DNA from: Oegoconia quadripuncta | Lineage: Eukaryota > Arthropoda > Insecta > Lepidoptera > Autostichidae | Direction: 5' to 3' | Length of the DNA stretch: 64,000 bases | Assembly (NCBI GenBank): GCA_949316235.1 | Contig: OX438750.1 | Span: 23,004,865-23,068,864 of the forward strand | Part shown: in pieces, positions 24,063 to 34,661 of the stretch | How the letters are laid out: each line of letters opens with the position of its first letter | Numbering within the stretch: position 1 is the first letter of the stretch | Notes under the pieces: generated by a model | What the model was told of the DNA's origin: nothing | The model's input: the letters and a program-made list of their open reading frames with translations, nothing else | Database searches by the model: none | Program-made: the position numbers and the translations under genes

Positions 24063-24213
24063 CTTGTAAGCGTCAGGTATATTGACAGGTTCGCCGCTCT
24101 CCGCGACGTATCCGACGATGCCACTCCCCCAGGGTATTCTAATCTCATCGAGATGCTCCATCTGCTCTGGTGTTGACTTCGAGCAAACATCGAACAGCTT
24201 TGACACCAGACAT
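24063..24213 (-). CDS. Pde11: Pde11 exon: middle of GAF-A domain
   Basis: Internal coding exon of 151 nt. The acceptor is CTTCGTTGTCCTCAG before A24213 and the donor is AAG|GTTAGT at 24062. A24213 completes the Arg codon from the 43-kb exon; then 50 codons read CLVSKLFDVCSKSTPEQMEH, EIRIPWGSGIVGYVAESGEP and VNIPDAYK. The SKLFDV, PWG-GI-G-VAE and NIPDAY blocks are GAF signature motifs shared by PDE5, PDE6 and PDE11; together with the preceding linker they point to PDE11. The exon ends in phase 0 just where the next family block (beginning with an acidic-Arg-Phe motif) would start, and that block was not found between here and position 1. Repeats lie close upstream in the intron: a duplicated SINE piece begins about 210 bases before the acceptor. 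Confidence 0.94.
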
Positions 24214-24420
24214 CTGAGGACAACGAAGATTATCAGTGGCGTTACTTAACAGTAGAGATTGACAACGAACATAAATCCAGACTGCTGTATTAAATAAGCA
24301 GTATGCTTTTTTAGAACAATTCTCAATAGTTTTACAGTTCTTATCCTTAAGACAGATCGTTACTGGAGACATAGGTCACCACATCTCTGTAGATAATAAT
24401 AATAAATAAATAAATATTAT

Positions 24421-24618
24421 GTACACTTACACCAATCATCTAGTCCCAAATTTAGCAAAGCTAAGTGCTATGGATACTAGATAGACATATGCTTTATAAT
24501 ATAATAAATAATAAACTATGTACACTTACACCAATCATCTAGTCCCAAATTTAGCAAAGCTAAGTGCTATGGATACTAGATAGACATATGCTTTATAATA
24601 TAATAAATAATAAACTAT
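24421..24618 (-). repeat. 99-bp tandem duplication of a SINE B tail
   Basis: Two copies (24421-24519, 24520-24618), identical on reading. Each is on the minus strand a SINE B body of the 37-kb subtype: CTAGTATCCATAGCACTTAG, CTAAATTTGGGACTAGATGA, TTGGTGTAAGTGTAC. It lies in the Pde11 intron, about 210 bases from the acceptor of the 24-kb exon. Confidence 0.85.
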
Positions 24619-24789
24619 TAAGAATTTATAAAAATCATACTTTATTTATTTTACATCAATAATAGACTCAAAATTTCTACAAATTCTGATTTAATTTTCG
24701 ATTTAAACTTCTATATTGATCCTGGTGAAATTCAGCCTTTTTCTACCCTTCTATTTCCGCATAATCTTATGACGTTGCTTTTAAAAAGT

Positions 24790-25108
24790 AACCGCCTCCG
24801 AGGCTCAATGTAAACAACCGACTCGTGGGTTCGATCCCCAGCGGGGTACATGTTTAGTACTCGGTTTGGTTGGTGGTAGGGCATTCTAAATGTCCGCCTG
24901 GCTAGCTGCCACCATCTTATCTAAATCTGTCGCCAAACAGCAATGTTAATAGCATTGCTGTGTTCCGGTTGCCGCAGATAAGATAGCCAGTTTCCCAAAT
25001 ATTTGGGTTTCCCGGTCAGTACGCTTCCACCTTCGGCCTCATTTTCACTTAACATCAGGTGTGATTGAGGTCAAGTGCTAACCCGTTGTACATAATAAAA
25101 AAAAATAG
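24790..25108 (+). mobile_element. SINE family A, full length, plus orientation
   Basis: Head ACCGCCTCCGAGGCTCAATG, B box GTGGGTTCGATCCCCAGCGG, then the family body and AACCCGTTGTACATAAT followed by an A-run. It is antisense to Pde11. Confidence 0.8.
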
Positions 25109-25462
25109 TTCCACGGAATCTATTCAAAATGCAACAGAACGAATTCTAATTCATAGATACAATTATATATAAAAAATATACACGGACAATAATACCGTAT
25201 AGGTCAACCTGTATTATATCACCTTATACATCTATTAAACAAGTCTACGACTGTAAACTACGACAACTTCTCGGTTCTGATGAATACTTAATAGCCACAT
25301 ATCTATCAAATATTTTCAAGGGACATTATTCGAGTTTGGCCTGATCACCGCAGATTGGACTATATTTGCAGATACTATCTAATCCGATTTGCAATTAAGA
25401 GTGACTCGGGTAAGAAATATGTTAATGAAATAAATGAAATATATTTTTTAATCTAACTAATA

Positions 25463-25680
25463 TTATAAAGGCGAAAGTTTGGATGTTTATTTGTTTGTTT
25501 GTTGCTCAATCACGGCGAAACGGATGAACGGATTTGGATGAAATTTGGTATACAGGTAGAATATGACCTGGATTAAGACATAGGATATTTTTTATCCCGG
25601 TAAAGCTCCCATAGGATAAAAAAATTTCGCGATAAAGTTAGTCCACGCAGACGAAGCCGCGCGCGGAAAGCTATATAGTT
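25463..25680 (+). mobile_element. Helitron-like dispersed repeat
   Basis: CTAATATTATAAAGGCGAAA at the 5' side, CTCAATCACGGCGAAACGGA in the middle, and GACGAAGCCGCGCGCGGAAA then GCTATATAGT at the 3' side. One of the best-preserved copies in the window. Confidence 0.55.
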
Positions 25681-26993
25681 ACAAATAAAAAGTTAAAAGA
25701 AGCTTGGATGGATGTATGACTTTAAGTATGGTTTCATAAATTGAATAAATAGAAAAATTCTTTCAACTCCCCACCTTTAAAAATTCCAGTAATCTGATCA
25801 TAACACAAAATTAGTAAAACTAATTGCCTATACCCTGTATGTCTACAAAAACCAATATTTCATGGGTACACCATCAGATTTACCCCAATCGTTTTACACC
25901 ACCATTTCGTATATATTTTTTATTTGCTATAAACAATAAACAAACAAGACTGGCGTACGACAGCGGTAATCGAATTCCCCTGACAGTCTAGGGAATTTGC
26001 CAATCGACAAACGGCTAGAAGAATTCGTTTAAGGGATGTACACAATGCCTAACATATCAGGTGGTTACTAGAGAAATGTGGTTAGTATTATCGTTATACA
26101 TTCCGTCAAATAAGTATCGATTTCAAAAAAGGATTCACGACTAAAAATGGGTAGAAATGCGTTGCTATTAGGTTGGTAGATACTATTGTTATAGCACTTT
26201 CCTGTAAAAATTTAATATTTTTATATTAATAAAATATTCCGTTAACTTTTACTTGTCGAGGCTTATACCTACGCATAGTCCCGCTAATTAATGTATATTA
26301 ACAACTACGTTGACCTTATATGCAACCAGAAAATCACAGTTTTTTTATTAATTTTAAGTAATCGTACTTTATCATAACATTCACAACATTCGTAATAGTA
26401 GTGTGTTATCTTCACATCATATCCGCACTTCCATTGCTGAACGAGACATGATATATTGTAAATTAGAGGCTGTAAACCCGTTTCATTTATGTATGGAGAA
26501 TACTTGAAATAAATCTTTGCATTTCCTTCATCACAGATACTTGGAAAACGAAGAAAATGAAAATTTAGACCAAACTGAAAAATCGGGGAGAAGCACTTTA
26601 TTTTAAGGCACTAAAGGGTTAAAGTCCATTCACCGCATGTTTTACAAATCGAGCGATATATGTAAAGGAACCTTAATAAAGCGCTGCGCTGTCACCAGCG
26701 CATGTGGCCCAGACAAATCGAGCTGCAATATGATACACCCTCGTAAGAAGTCCTATAAGAAGTATTCGGGAACAAAAACTGCGACCAAACGAACTACGAC
26801 TTAGTATTATTTTTATATAGTTCTCCGTGATCAATTATTTAATGCAAATCTAAGCGTCATTTTATATTTTTTTTGAGGAAAAAAGTCGCTGAATTTTCAA
26901 TAAAGGTATATAAAAATATTTAAGTAAATATCTAATCTAATTTTAGAGACCTCGTGAAAGTACATAAAGTATCCATATAATCTGTAATTGTTA

Positions 26994-27110
26994 TACCCCG
27001 ACACAAAAAGAGGCGTTATCTTGAAGCCATGTCTGTCTCCAGGTGTTTGAGTATATGTGCGTCTGTCTGTAGCACTGTAGCGCCTAAACTAAATACCTAT
27101 TTGAAAACGA
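26994..27110 (+). repeat. Dispersed lepidopteran repeat fragment
   Basis: TACCCCGACACAAAAAGAGG then a GTCTGTCT-rich stretch and GTAGCGCCTAAACT. I know similar text from many lepidopteran introns; the class is unknown to me. Confidence 0.3.
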
Positions 27111-27311
27111 TTTAGAATTGAAAGCTAGTGCTTGTGAAGATACAGCCATCAGTATTATGCTCAGCCCAAATCCGCTCACTTATACCGTATAGGTCTCTTC
27201 TCTATTACGCCTATATTCAGTCATATGTGACGGGAAAGGTTAAGCCGTTTTAAAGATAATACTATAAGCTTTCAACACAATTGGTTTGTGTATCTGGATG
27301 ATATAATCATT

Positions 27312-27425
27312 GATCTCGATTCTGATATGACTTATCTAAACTAAAACAAGTTTTAGACTGGTGCCATCGCGTCTTATTATTCCAGGAAGTAAGCGATAGC
27401 ACTACTTTAAAGTTTTCTTTTTCAA
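27312..27425. mobile_element. Diverged relative of the 143-bp MITE
   Basis: CTCGATTCTGATATGACTTA, CTAAACTAAAACAAGTTTTA, GACTGGTGCCATCGCGTCTT and GCACTACTTTAAAG follow, in the same order, the 48.4-kb MITE read on its minus strand. The right terminal repeat is not recognisable. Confidence 0.45.
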
Positions 27426-28218
27426 TCCTAATTTTGATTCAAATTATTATTAAATAACTATATTAACGCACAAAACGTTGTCATTTTCTGAACTCTATAA
27501 TAAAGTGGCATGACATAGCACAAAGTGTAAATAAACAATATAGGCATACCTAAGCACTTCAACAATGATGTCAGCTAAATCTTGGACTCCCCGGGACTCT
27601 GCCTTTAAGAGCACACTCAAACTCAATAAAATCCCTCAGGCGTGAGGCTTAAGTGACGACTACACATGTTGTAACTTGATTTTGTAAACACAGCTGTAAG
27701 TTATCTAGATGTTCCATAAATCCCAAGGGCTGAACTGAGATGAGACCAATTAAAGCTATTGGATAGTGTTTCTTAGAAATACTATTCCATTACATACTCT
27801 ATGAATAACATTTCTAAGAATCATAAGCTTAGGAAGGATGGACACTTTGATATCACTTCTAATTTATTTGCGAGCTATTGTTCTAGCAAGATTATATCTT
27901 TTCAATACAAATCGCACTTGTAAGTAATAACTATTAACGTAAGAAATACCAATAAAAAAACTAAAGAACTCGACAACGCGCGCCCGAAAGTGGTGTTTTG
28001 GAACAGTGGAGAGTATCTTTCTACTATACGGGTGGTGGCGGCGAGGTGGTTCGTCGGGTATCATACGCATATCGCACTTATCAAAGTCCCCGGATTGAGT
28101 GATGGAATCCTTTCATTTCAATAACTTCAGATTTATTACGCAAATATTTTATTGAAAGACAGAGGTTGTATTCGTAAAACCAAAGACAACATGTGAATAA
28201 CCTCTTTATAAACCCTAA

Positions 28219-28500
28219 TTTTTTTTATACAGAACAGGTTAGTGTTTGACCTCAATCACACCTGATGATAAGTGAAGATAAGGCCGAAGAGTTCACCTGG
28301 GGATCTTGTCTCAAACTGCCAGATCTCAACAATGCTATCTAAGTAATGTAATGCGCAGACTTACCTAAGAAGGCGGTTGCATAGCCAGGCGAACGTTTTC
28401 TAAATGTCCTAGGTACCACCAACCAAACGGAGTAGTATGGAAATCAAATCCGCGACTTTGGTTTTGTAATGTGTGTTAATTCTGCTGAGGTGGAGGTTAA
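28219..28500 (-). mobile_element. SINE A, old diverged copy
   Basis: T-run at 28219-28227, GACCTCAATCACACCTGATG, GCCAGGCGAACGTTTTCTAA and CCACCAACCAAACGGAGTAG keep the family order. The tRNA head (ATCAAATCCGCGACTTTGG) has lost a good B box. Confidence 0.65.
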
Positions 28501-29695
28501 AAGCTACTGCTAGGTTTAGGCCTCTGCACTGACACGTTTCTTTACGACATGTCTGCCTTCCAGTAAATCAGCTACATGTCTTTTAAGAAATCCATGAGAG
28601 AAATGAGTTGCATGTTTTACAGCTAAAAGTTTTACATGAATAAAATGAAACAGTTCAATAAAAATAAACTCCGAGATACCCTATTTCGATTCCGACCGAT
28701 AAAGGAAGTAAGGAAGGGATGACATCTCCGTGTCTGGGGCAATGAAAATATTTCCGCCGATTCACGACCAAAGAGAAAGTTTCAAGTGTCACTTGCCATT
28801 ATACGGTTTGACTACCGCAGGCTTTTGTTCACTTCAACTGTTCACAGATGCTTAACTTGGTAGTAGGAATATCATTTGGTTTGTCACTATAAGATTGTTA
28901 CGAAGTTTTGATGCGTGGCCTTTTGTTCCATGACAGTTATAGTTTTCAACATCGATTGGAATAGGATTGGGAAGCTCTAACGTTGTTGTAAGTTAGCACT
29001 ATGAATTCAAATATAACATTAACATGACTCCATAATGGATAAAATATGTCTTATGAGTATAAAAGCATCGCTATCAAAATATGTGAATATCAGAAAGGCT
29101 ATGACGTTAATCTGACCATGTCGGTTCTTATGTTACGTATGTAATTATAATTAAATCGCCAAAAAAGTGGCCAAAGTGTAAAGATGTCCATTACCAGAGT
29201 GCATCATCAGCTTTGTCACATCGCATAAATATTAGTACTTGTAGTAACGCACTAAAGTGCAGTATAGTTTCCGGCACTGAAAATCTGTTGACAATCTGTT
29301 GCATATTAAAACCGTATCAAAAAAATTGTCTTGAGACTGAGACGCGATCTAAAGATCGGCCCTGAGAAAGACTATATCAAAAAACATCTACAGACTTACA
29401 CGTTTCAACGGCAATGATTGTGTGAACTGAAGGTGAGCTCTCATCGTTGGAACACCCAAACGCTTATGTTTGTGTATTGTGCAGTATATGTCTGTATCCA
29501 CCCTATTTGGGATAAAAGTCGTGACATTATATATTAGTAAACCATCACGACACTTTTGCCAGGTGGTCTTTCAAGGGGTACCAGACTGATGAAATTTAAA
29601 TGTGACCACCTCAAGCGTATATTCGTTACTTCTAACCAATGAAAAAAAATACACGAAAATTGGTCAGGAAATCTCGAGAGTACTCGATGAACTTT

Positions 29696-29750
29696 ACATC
29701 ATCATCATATCAGCCGAAAGACGTCCATTGCTGGACAAAGGCCTGTACAG
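29696..29750 (-). mobile_element. RTE 3' terminal scrap
   Basis: CATCATCATATCAGCCGAAA then GACGTCCATTGCTGGACAAA and GGCCT match the last 45 bases of the RTE family. A direct repeat TACAGGCTTGTAC-TGTACA follows. Confidence 0.55.
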
Positions 29751-30309
29751 GCTTGTACTGTACACACAAGTATAAAAAAAAAAATACAAATGCGACATGC
29801 ACTTCCTCCTTGTTGTAAATCGTTTAGAAATCAGAGTAAACATATAGGATAAACTCCAGACAAACAAGTCTGGGAGAGCAATCATAACAAATTCTAGTAT
29901 CTACATAATTATTAGAAAGCTCCACTGCGACATAAGTACAATATGAATAATAAGAAATAGGGAGGAAATAAAATAACTTGGCATAGACTCTGTGAAAACG
30001 CTATGAATAACATTGATGCGGGTGCCGGTAGAACAAAGATTGGCTGTGCTCTCAAAGTAAGCAAGTATATTGTGCATATGTTTTTAGCTTTCTTTCGTTT
30101 TCAGTCTTCTTCAGCGGTTCACAAACTAATGTTCCGATTAGCTAATTAAAAGTAAATTGAAGTTGAATGATAGTAATTTATGAATGTCGTAGTGTGAAAC
30201 CCGCCTTTGCCTTCATCTGCTAAATTGAGCGATATGCGTGGAGTGATTTATAGTAGGATGAGCACGCCTGACATGACGCTCGAGCTCAGTGGGGCGTCTT
30301 GAGAAACAT

Positions 30310-30610
30310 CTCATACTACTCGGTCAAATAATTTTAGACATATCTTAATAAAACAAAGAAATAGACGCCAATTGACACAACAACATTCGTAGAAACCGTT
30401 TTTGAATCATTTTCCGATATGGCATTTAACTCGTTTAGAGAATTTTGTTTTACGACTTCAATGGACTCAAAATATCTGCTACGGAGTGGCAATTTGAGTC
30501 TGGAGAGGAAAAAGACACGCGCCTGACTGTTGGTCGACCAGAACGAGGCAAACCATGAAACCATTCCTCTTCTATTTGATAAAACTTCTTCTATAATATT
30601 TTCTACGATT
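30310..30610 (-). mobile_element. mariner-type element, internally deleted
   Basis: On the minus strand an N-terminal piece (GLPRSGRPTV in one frame) is joined directly to a C-terminal piece (LKLPLRSRYFESIEVVKQNS, LNELNAISEND). In mariner transposases these parts are separated by the whole catalytic core. The final WxxRWxKC...YFEG end is lost by small deletions. The element therefore resembles a deletion derivative. Confidence 0.55.
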
Positions 30611-31998
30611 TAAGACAAGAAATTTTGATGGCATCATAAAATTAGACATAAATTCATTGCCATCGATATCTAGTAATTATGCCAACGAAACACATCAAAT
30701 TACTTTGTTATCTAATTACACAGATATCATAGAGATGTCTATAGCATTGTCATGTTCTTATTTTATATGATCGACCTTGAACAATAAGGGTATAAATGAA
30801 ACACATCAATATTAGATGTGTAACACAACTCCATATGTTCGAACATATCGCATGAGGGAAATATTAGTGAAAAGAAAACAAACATTATATTTGTCTACCT
30901 ACTATCGATCGAACTCTTGGTTTACTTGGCACTGACAATGTCTTCCATTGTTCTCTACTTACCATACCCTATAATTTTACATAGGTAGGTACATCGGTCA
31001 CAAAATATGGAAGATAAATTCTAGACACTCAAATACAGTTTTATGTCTTTCTACGTATACTTGTGTTGTGAAGTATCTAATTTCGATCCACCACCAGAAA
31101 TATCAAAGGCTCGTCATGAATAACAAATAAACGTAAAACTCACAGCAGGAAGATAGGTATACTTGACTGATAATGGTGCCCCAATGAACCCTTCAAGGAT
31201 TACCAATAAATGTGTAACGATTCTCATGACTGCGAGAGTTCCCGGGCGCTTAACCAAATGTCTTTGAGCAACCCTCACATTTAATAAAGCTACTTGCTCT
31301 CGATTAAGTTTTTGGTCGCAGCTGGAGGCAGTTCTTTTGAAAGATTCCAAACTTTGTAATACCTATTTCGTTTCGTTCAGTCGCCAATTCTGGACAACAT
31401 TAGCTTAGGCATTTATGATTATTGGTGAAATTTTCTTGATATTGATGCTTAACGGCTCAATGGATTGGAAAGTTTAATCGTTAGGATACTAATGCGGGGC
31501 TCCTGGATACATATATAGCTATCAATGAACTATTAATATTTCGTGTAACTAATGCTATCGAGTAAGATATTATTTGAAAAGGTTTAGTACCAGTAAATTG
31601 ATTTTTCATCACGGCAATTTAGTGAACGAAGAAGATAATAACTTCTGATTTCCACCTAATTACATACATTTGTCGTTCCCAAAGCCTAGTATTCTGGTCT
31701 TTTCTGATACCAGAGGTACTGCTCATGACACAAACAAATGATCATGAAATTAAGTAGATAGGTAAGAGCAGACTTACTTACTCTTGATCAAGCTATAAAT
31801 CAATGTAATGGAGGAGTCATGTATCTAGAAAACCCACGAAACCTTGTCTGCCCTTTTGCCTTGTACACGGATTCTTAAGTAGTTGGATTAATGCCAGCAA
31901 TTTTTTTATTTAGTGTCCATTATGTATGAACAAAAAGTGCTGAATGTGTAAAAAACTACACAGACTCTTAAATTGATCACAACTGTTTCTGAGTAATA

Positions 31999-32310
31999 GT
32001 CATCAACAGCCTTACACGTCTCCACTGTTGGGAACTGCCTCTTTTCACTGGGAGAGGGTATGGGCTATAATCCACCACGTGGGTCCAGTGCGGATTGGTG
32101 GATTTATGTCAGACTAGTGACCACCTGACAGTCGAGTGTTTTTAAGCCGCCCCTGTAGGCCATCGACTTGGCTTAATCATTGAAAACAACCGGAAACGAC
32201 TGTTTAACGGGCCATCCAAAGCACGGAAACACTTGTATTAAAAAGTCACCCATCTAAGGACTAACCCGCGTCAGACATTACTTGCTGCTTGCTGACAATC
32301 GAAAACGAAA
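31999..32310 (-). mobile_element. 5S-rRNA-derived SINE, family D
   Basis: Minus strand: TTAGTCCTTAGATGGGTGAC (5S C box region) followed by GTTTCCGTGCTTTGGATGGC, GGCGGCTTAAAAACACTCGA, CTGTCAGGTGGTCACTAGTC and CGTGGTGGATTATAGCCCAT. The A-box part of the 5S head is degenerate. Same layout as 5828-6159. Confidence 0.72.
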
Positions 32311-32544
32311 AGCGTGTGGTACTGTTCTCCGAATGTTTCTGAGTGATAATATTATCAAATACATTATGAAGGCCGAGTGAAAACCAATGGTGGGGAAAGA
32401 GGTAAGGGAAGCATTATGCAAAATCTTTGTTGGTAAAAAGGTAAGGATTTGGTAACTTAGGTTGAGCAATAAAAGAAGATTCCCCGTATTTAAGAATACT
32501 TATATTTATTATATTTTATTTACGCTGGATATTTTGAGGTACCA

Positions 32545-32650
32545 AAATAGCTACCATACCAAGTCGACCGGAACGAGGCAAATCTTTAAGCACTTCTCCG
32601 TCTCATTTGAATGCTTTGTACCCCATTCGTGTACTCATTTTTATTAAAGT
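32545..32650 (-). mobile_element. mariner N-terminal scrap
   Basis: AAGTCGACCGGAACGAGGCA then AATCTTTAAGCACTTCTCCG is similar to 30530-30590. Both come from the helix-turn-helix end of the same mariner group. Nothing else of the element is seen. Confidence 0.4.
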
Positions 32651-32954
32651 GAGTCTTCTTTTATCAATAATTCAACACACGCAACAAAATATTTGAGGTA
32701 AAAACATATTTCCATGAAAAATCGCTAAGTATCGACTAAGAAAAACCCAAATTGAAAACGATTTCTTTGTTTGTTTGTAATCGCTTTAATGTACAAAATA
32801 ACAAACATAATACATAAAATCAAAATAGTGTACAACAAAGGCCTTTCACAATGATACCATCTTTTAAACGGCCGATTGGTGGTTTGGGTAATCTGCCTGC
32901 GAAACCATTGATTGCGGCTTACAATCTCGCCACAGGCAAAACTTGGTGTGATGA

Positions 32955-33075
32955 AAACGAACATTTATTAAATAAATATTTGTATATATTTATCCGTTCC
33001 CTAGGGTAGTACAAGGTTTACTTAGTTTGGAACTAGACAATTGGTGTACCGTGTCCCAAATATTTATTTGTCTTA
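32955..33075 (+). mobile_element. SINE B body (37-kb subtype), head missing
   Basis: GTGATGAAAACGAACATTTA, ATTTATCCGTTCCCTAG, GTTTACTTAGTTTGGAACTA and GTGTCCCAAATATTTATT match the 36.9-kb copy in order. Confidence 0.6.
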
Positions 33076-33808
33076 CGAGCAAAACATTTACACGGCGGTG
33101 TTTCCTTAAACATCTTTAGTCGCACTTTTGTCAGACAACTAGTTGCTGTGTGATATTGATTGAGGCGACATACGAATCCCTTGGGAGTAAATAGAAAGCA
33201 ACAATAAGTAACTGTCTTGCGACACTGTTACAATATCCTAAGGCAACTTGTTATATTTGGCACCGCTCGTCCCAAGGGAGCTGATGCTGATATTAGATAT
33301 TGCTCATATGAACTCAAACGAGTACCAACATAACAGAGGAGCAAGGGAAATGAAATTATATTCTCCTGCTGACGTCAAAATAGATAAGTTAGACAGAAAC
33401 ATTTGTGAATGGAGAAATGAATCTATGAATAATTCTTGAATAGAATTGCGAAATGAATATTCAAAGCTATTACAGTTAAATATAGCAATTTGCGACTAAA
33501 TACGCATTGCGGTGGAAGGCGGTTTAGAGTAGAGAAGTGTAAACGAAAACAATAAATATTTCAGGTCTTACTTCCACTTACATTGTCTTCAGTTTAATTA
33601 ACAAAGACATCTGCTATTGTTATGGATGAATAATATTCCACTGTACATTTAAAGTTTTAGGCAGAAAAGATTAAATGCCATTTATTTCATTCTTACGGTA
33701 TTATAGGGTGGCTCAAAAATGCGTTCATAAATAATTGTATCTATAATTTTATAATTTTGATGTATACATTCTATAGTATAACAAAAATATAACCCTATCA
33801 TAACAAGA

Positions 33809-34115
33809 ATCCCTCATCATCATCATCACCCCGTAAACATCCCACTGCAGGGATATATATGAGGGAGTATGGGTTATAGTCCACCACGCTGGCCCAATGT
33901 GGGTTGGGGACTTCACATACCTTTAATTTTTTATTTCTCAGGCATGCAGGTTTCCTCACGATGTTTTCCTTCACCGTTTAAGAGCAGTCGGATAAATGCA
34001 CATAAGTAATTTAATTTAAAAACTCATTGGTACATTGGCCTGCCTGGGATTTGAACCCGGACCTCATAAATTGGGAGACCGCGTCTTAACCGCTGAGCCA
34101 CCGAGGCTCTAATCA
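33809..34115 (-). mobile_element. tRNA-derived SINE, family C (full length)
   Basis: Minus strand: head AGCCTCGGTGGCTCAGCGGT, then AAGACGCGGTCTCCC and B box CCGGGTTCAAATCCCAGGCA. The middle contains AAACATCGTGAGGAAACCTG and AAAAAATTAAAGGTATGTGA, and the tail GTGGACTATAACCCATACTC ends in GATGATGATGATG. About 305 bp. The head has good A and B boxes but is followed by SINE body, not a terminator. Confidence 0.75.
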
Positions 34116-34259
34116 CTCATTTCCTTAAAATTACGCTTCTTTAGCTCTGATTAACGTTAGACATTTTCTGCAATTGGCATTTTTTCCCACTCTTGGTTAA
34201 GTGTAGCTTTTAATTCTTATCCCTTGAAGGTCTCCGATATGTCCGAGCACATTATACCG

Positions 34260-34661
34260 CTAACACGAACTAGGCCCTTGCCTAATTATTAATACTACCT
34301 TATGTATTAATGGAATCTTGCCACTAATTTTCAAGTAATTAGCTAAGTGTCTCAATAAAGGACAGAGGTTCCTCGACTCTGTATATAAAGCTTTGTATAA
34401 CAATTTCGGGCCAGAGTATTGCGACTGTTCATATTTAGGAAAACCAATGGGCTTCGCATAATATATCTTCAGATGGAATAAGTTCGTTACTCTTATGCAA
34501 GGATTATGGTTGTCGCTGCAATAGTAAAGATTATTTATGTCGACAGCGTGGAGCATTAACGTCGCCGATGCAGGATTTAGTGGCATCCAACGGTTGCAAA
34601 AGTTATTTATCGGTGGTATTGCAAAATACAAAAATTGGTCACACATCAAAAGATATACCAA
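34260..34661 (-). CDS. Unrecognised 133-codon open frame, probably not a gene
   Basis: Minus-strand frame from ATG to stop, starting MVYLLMCDQFLYFA and rich in Leu, Tyr and Asn with several Cys (NLYYCSDNHNPCIRV, NLCPLLRHL). I recognise no domain, signal or repeat. It is the longest frame in its intron apart from transposon remnants, but a frame of this size can arise by chance in 64 kb. No splice context, promoter or homologous copy supports it. It could also be an old transposon piece. Confidence 0.12.
   Translation of the reverse strand: MVYLLMCDQFLYFAIPPINNFCNRWMPLNPASATLMLHAVDINNLYYCSDNHNPCIRVTNLFHLKIYYAKPIGFPKYEQSQYSGPKLLYKALYTESRNLCPLLRHLANYLKISGKIPLIHKVVLIIRQGPSSC

Noticed and set aside
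23918..24223. 101-codon minus-strand open frame over the 24-kb exon
   Set aside because: It is a different frame from the one with the GAF motifs, and it runs through the donor site into the intron.
24145..24372. Open frame upstream of the 24-kb exon as an extended exon
   Set aside because: It has no in-frame continuity with the GAF reading frame, and a good acceptor (TTGTCCTCAG) lies between.
33980..34115. tRNA gene candidates (also 5.25, 8.85, 10.18, 19.84, 24.82 and 36.97 kb)
   Set aside because: A and B boxes are present, but each is followed by a shared SINE body and an A-rich tail, and no complete cloverleaf with acceptor stem was found.
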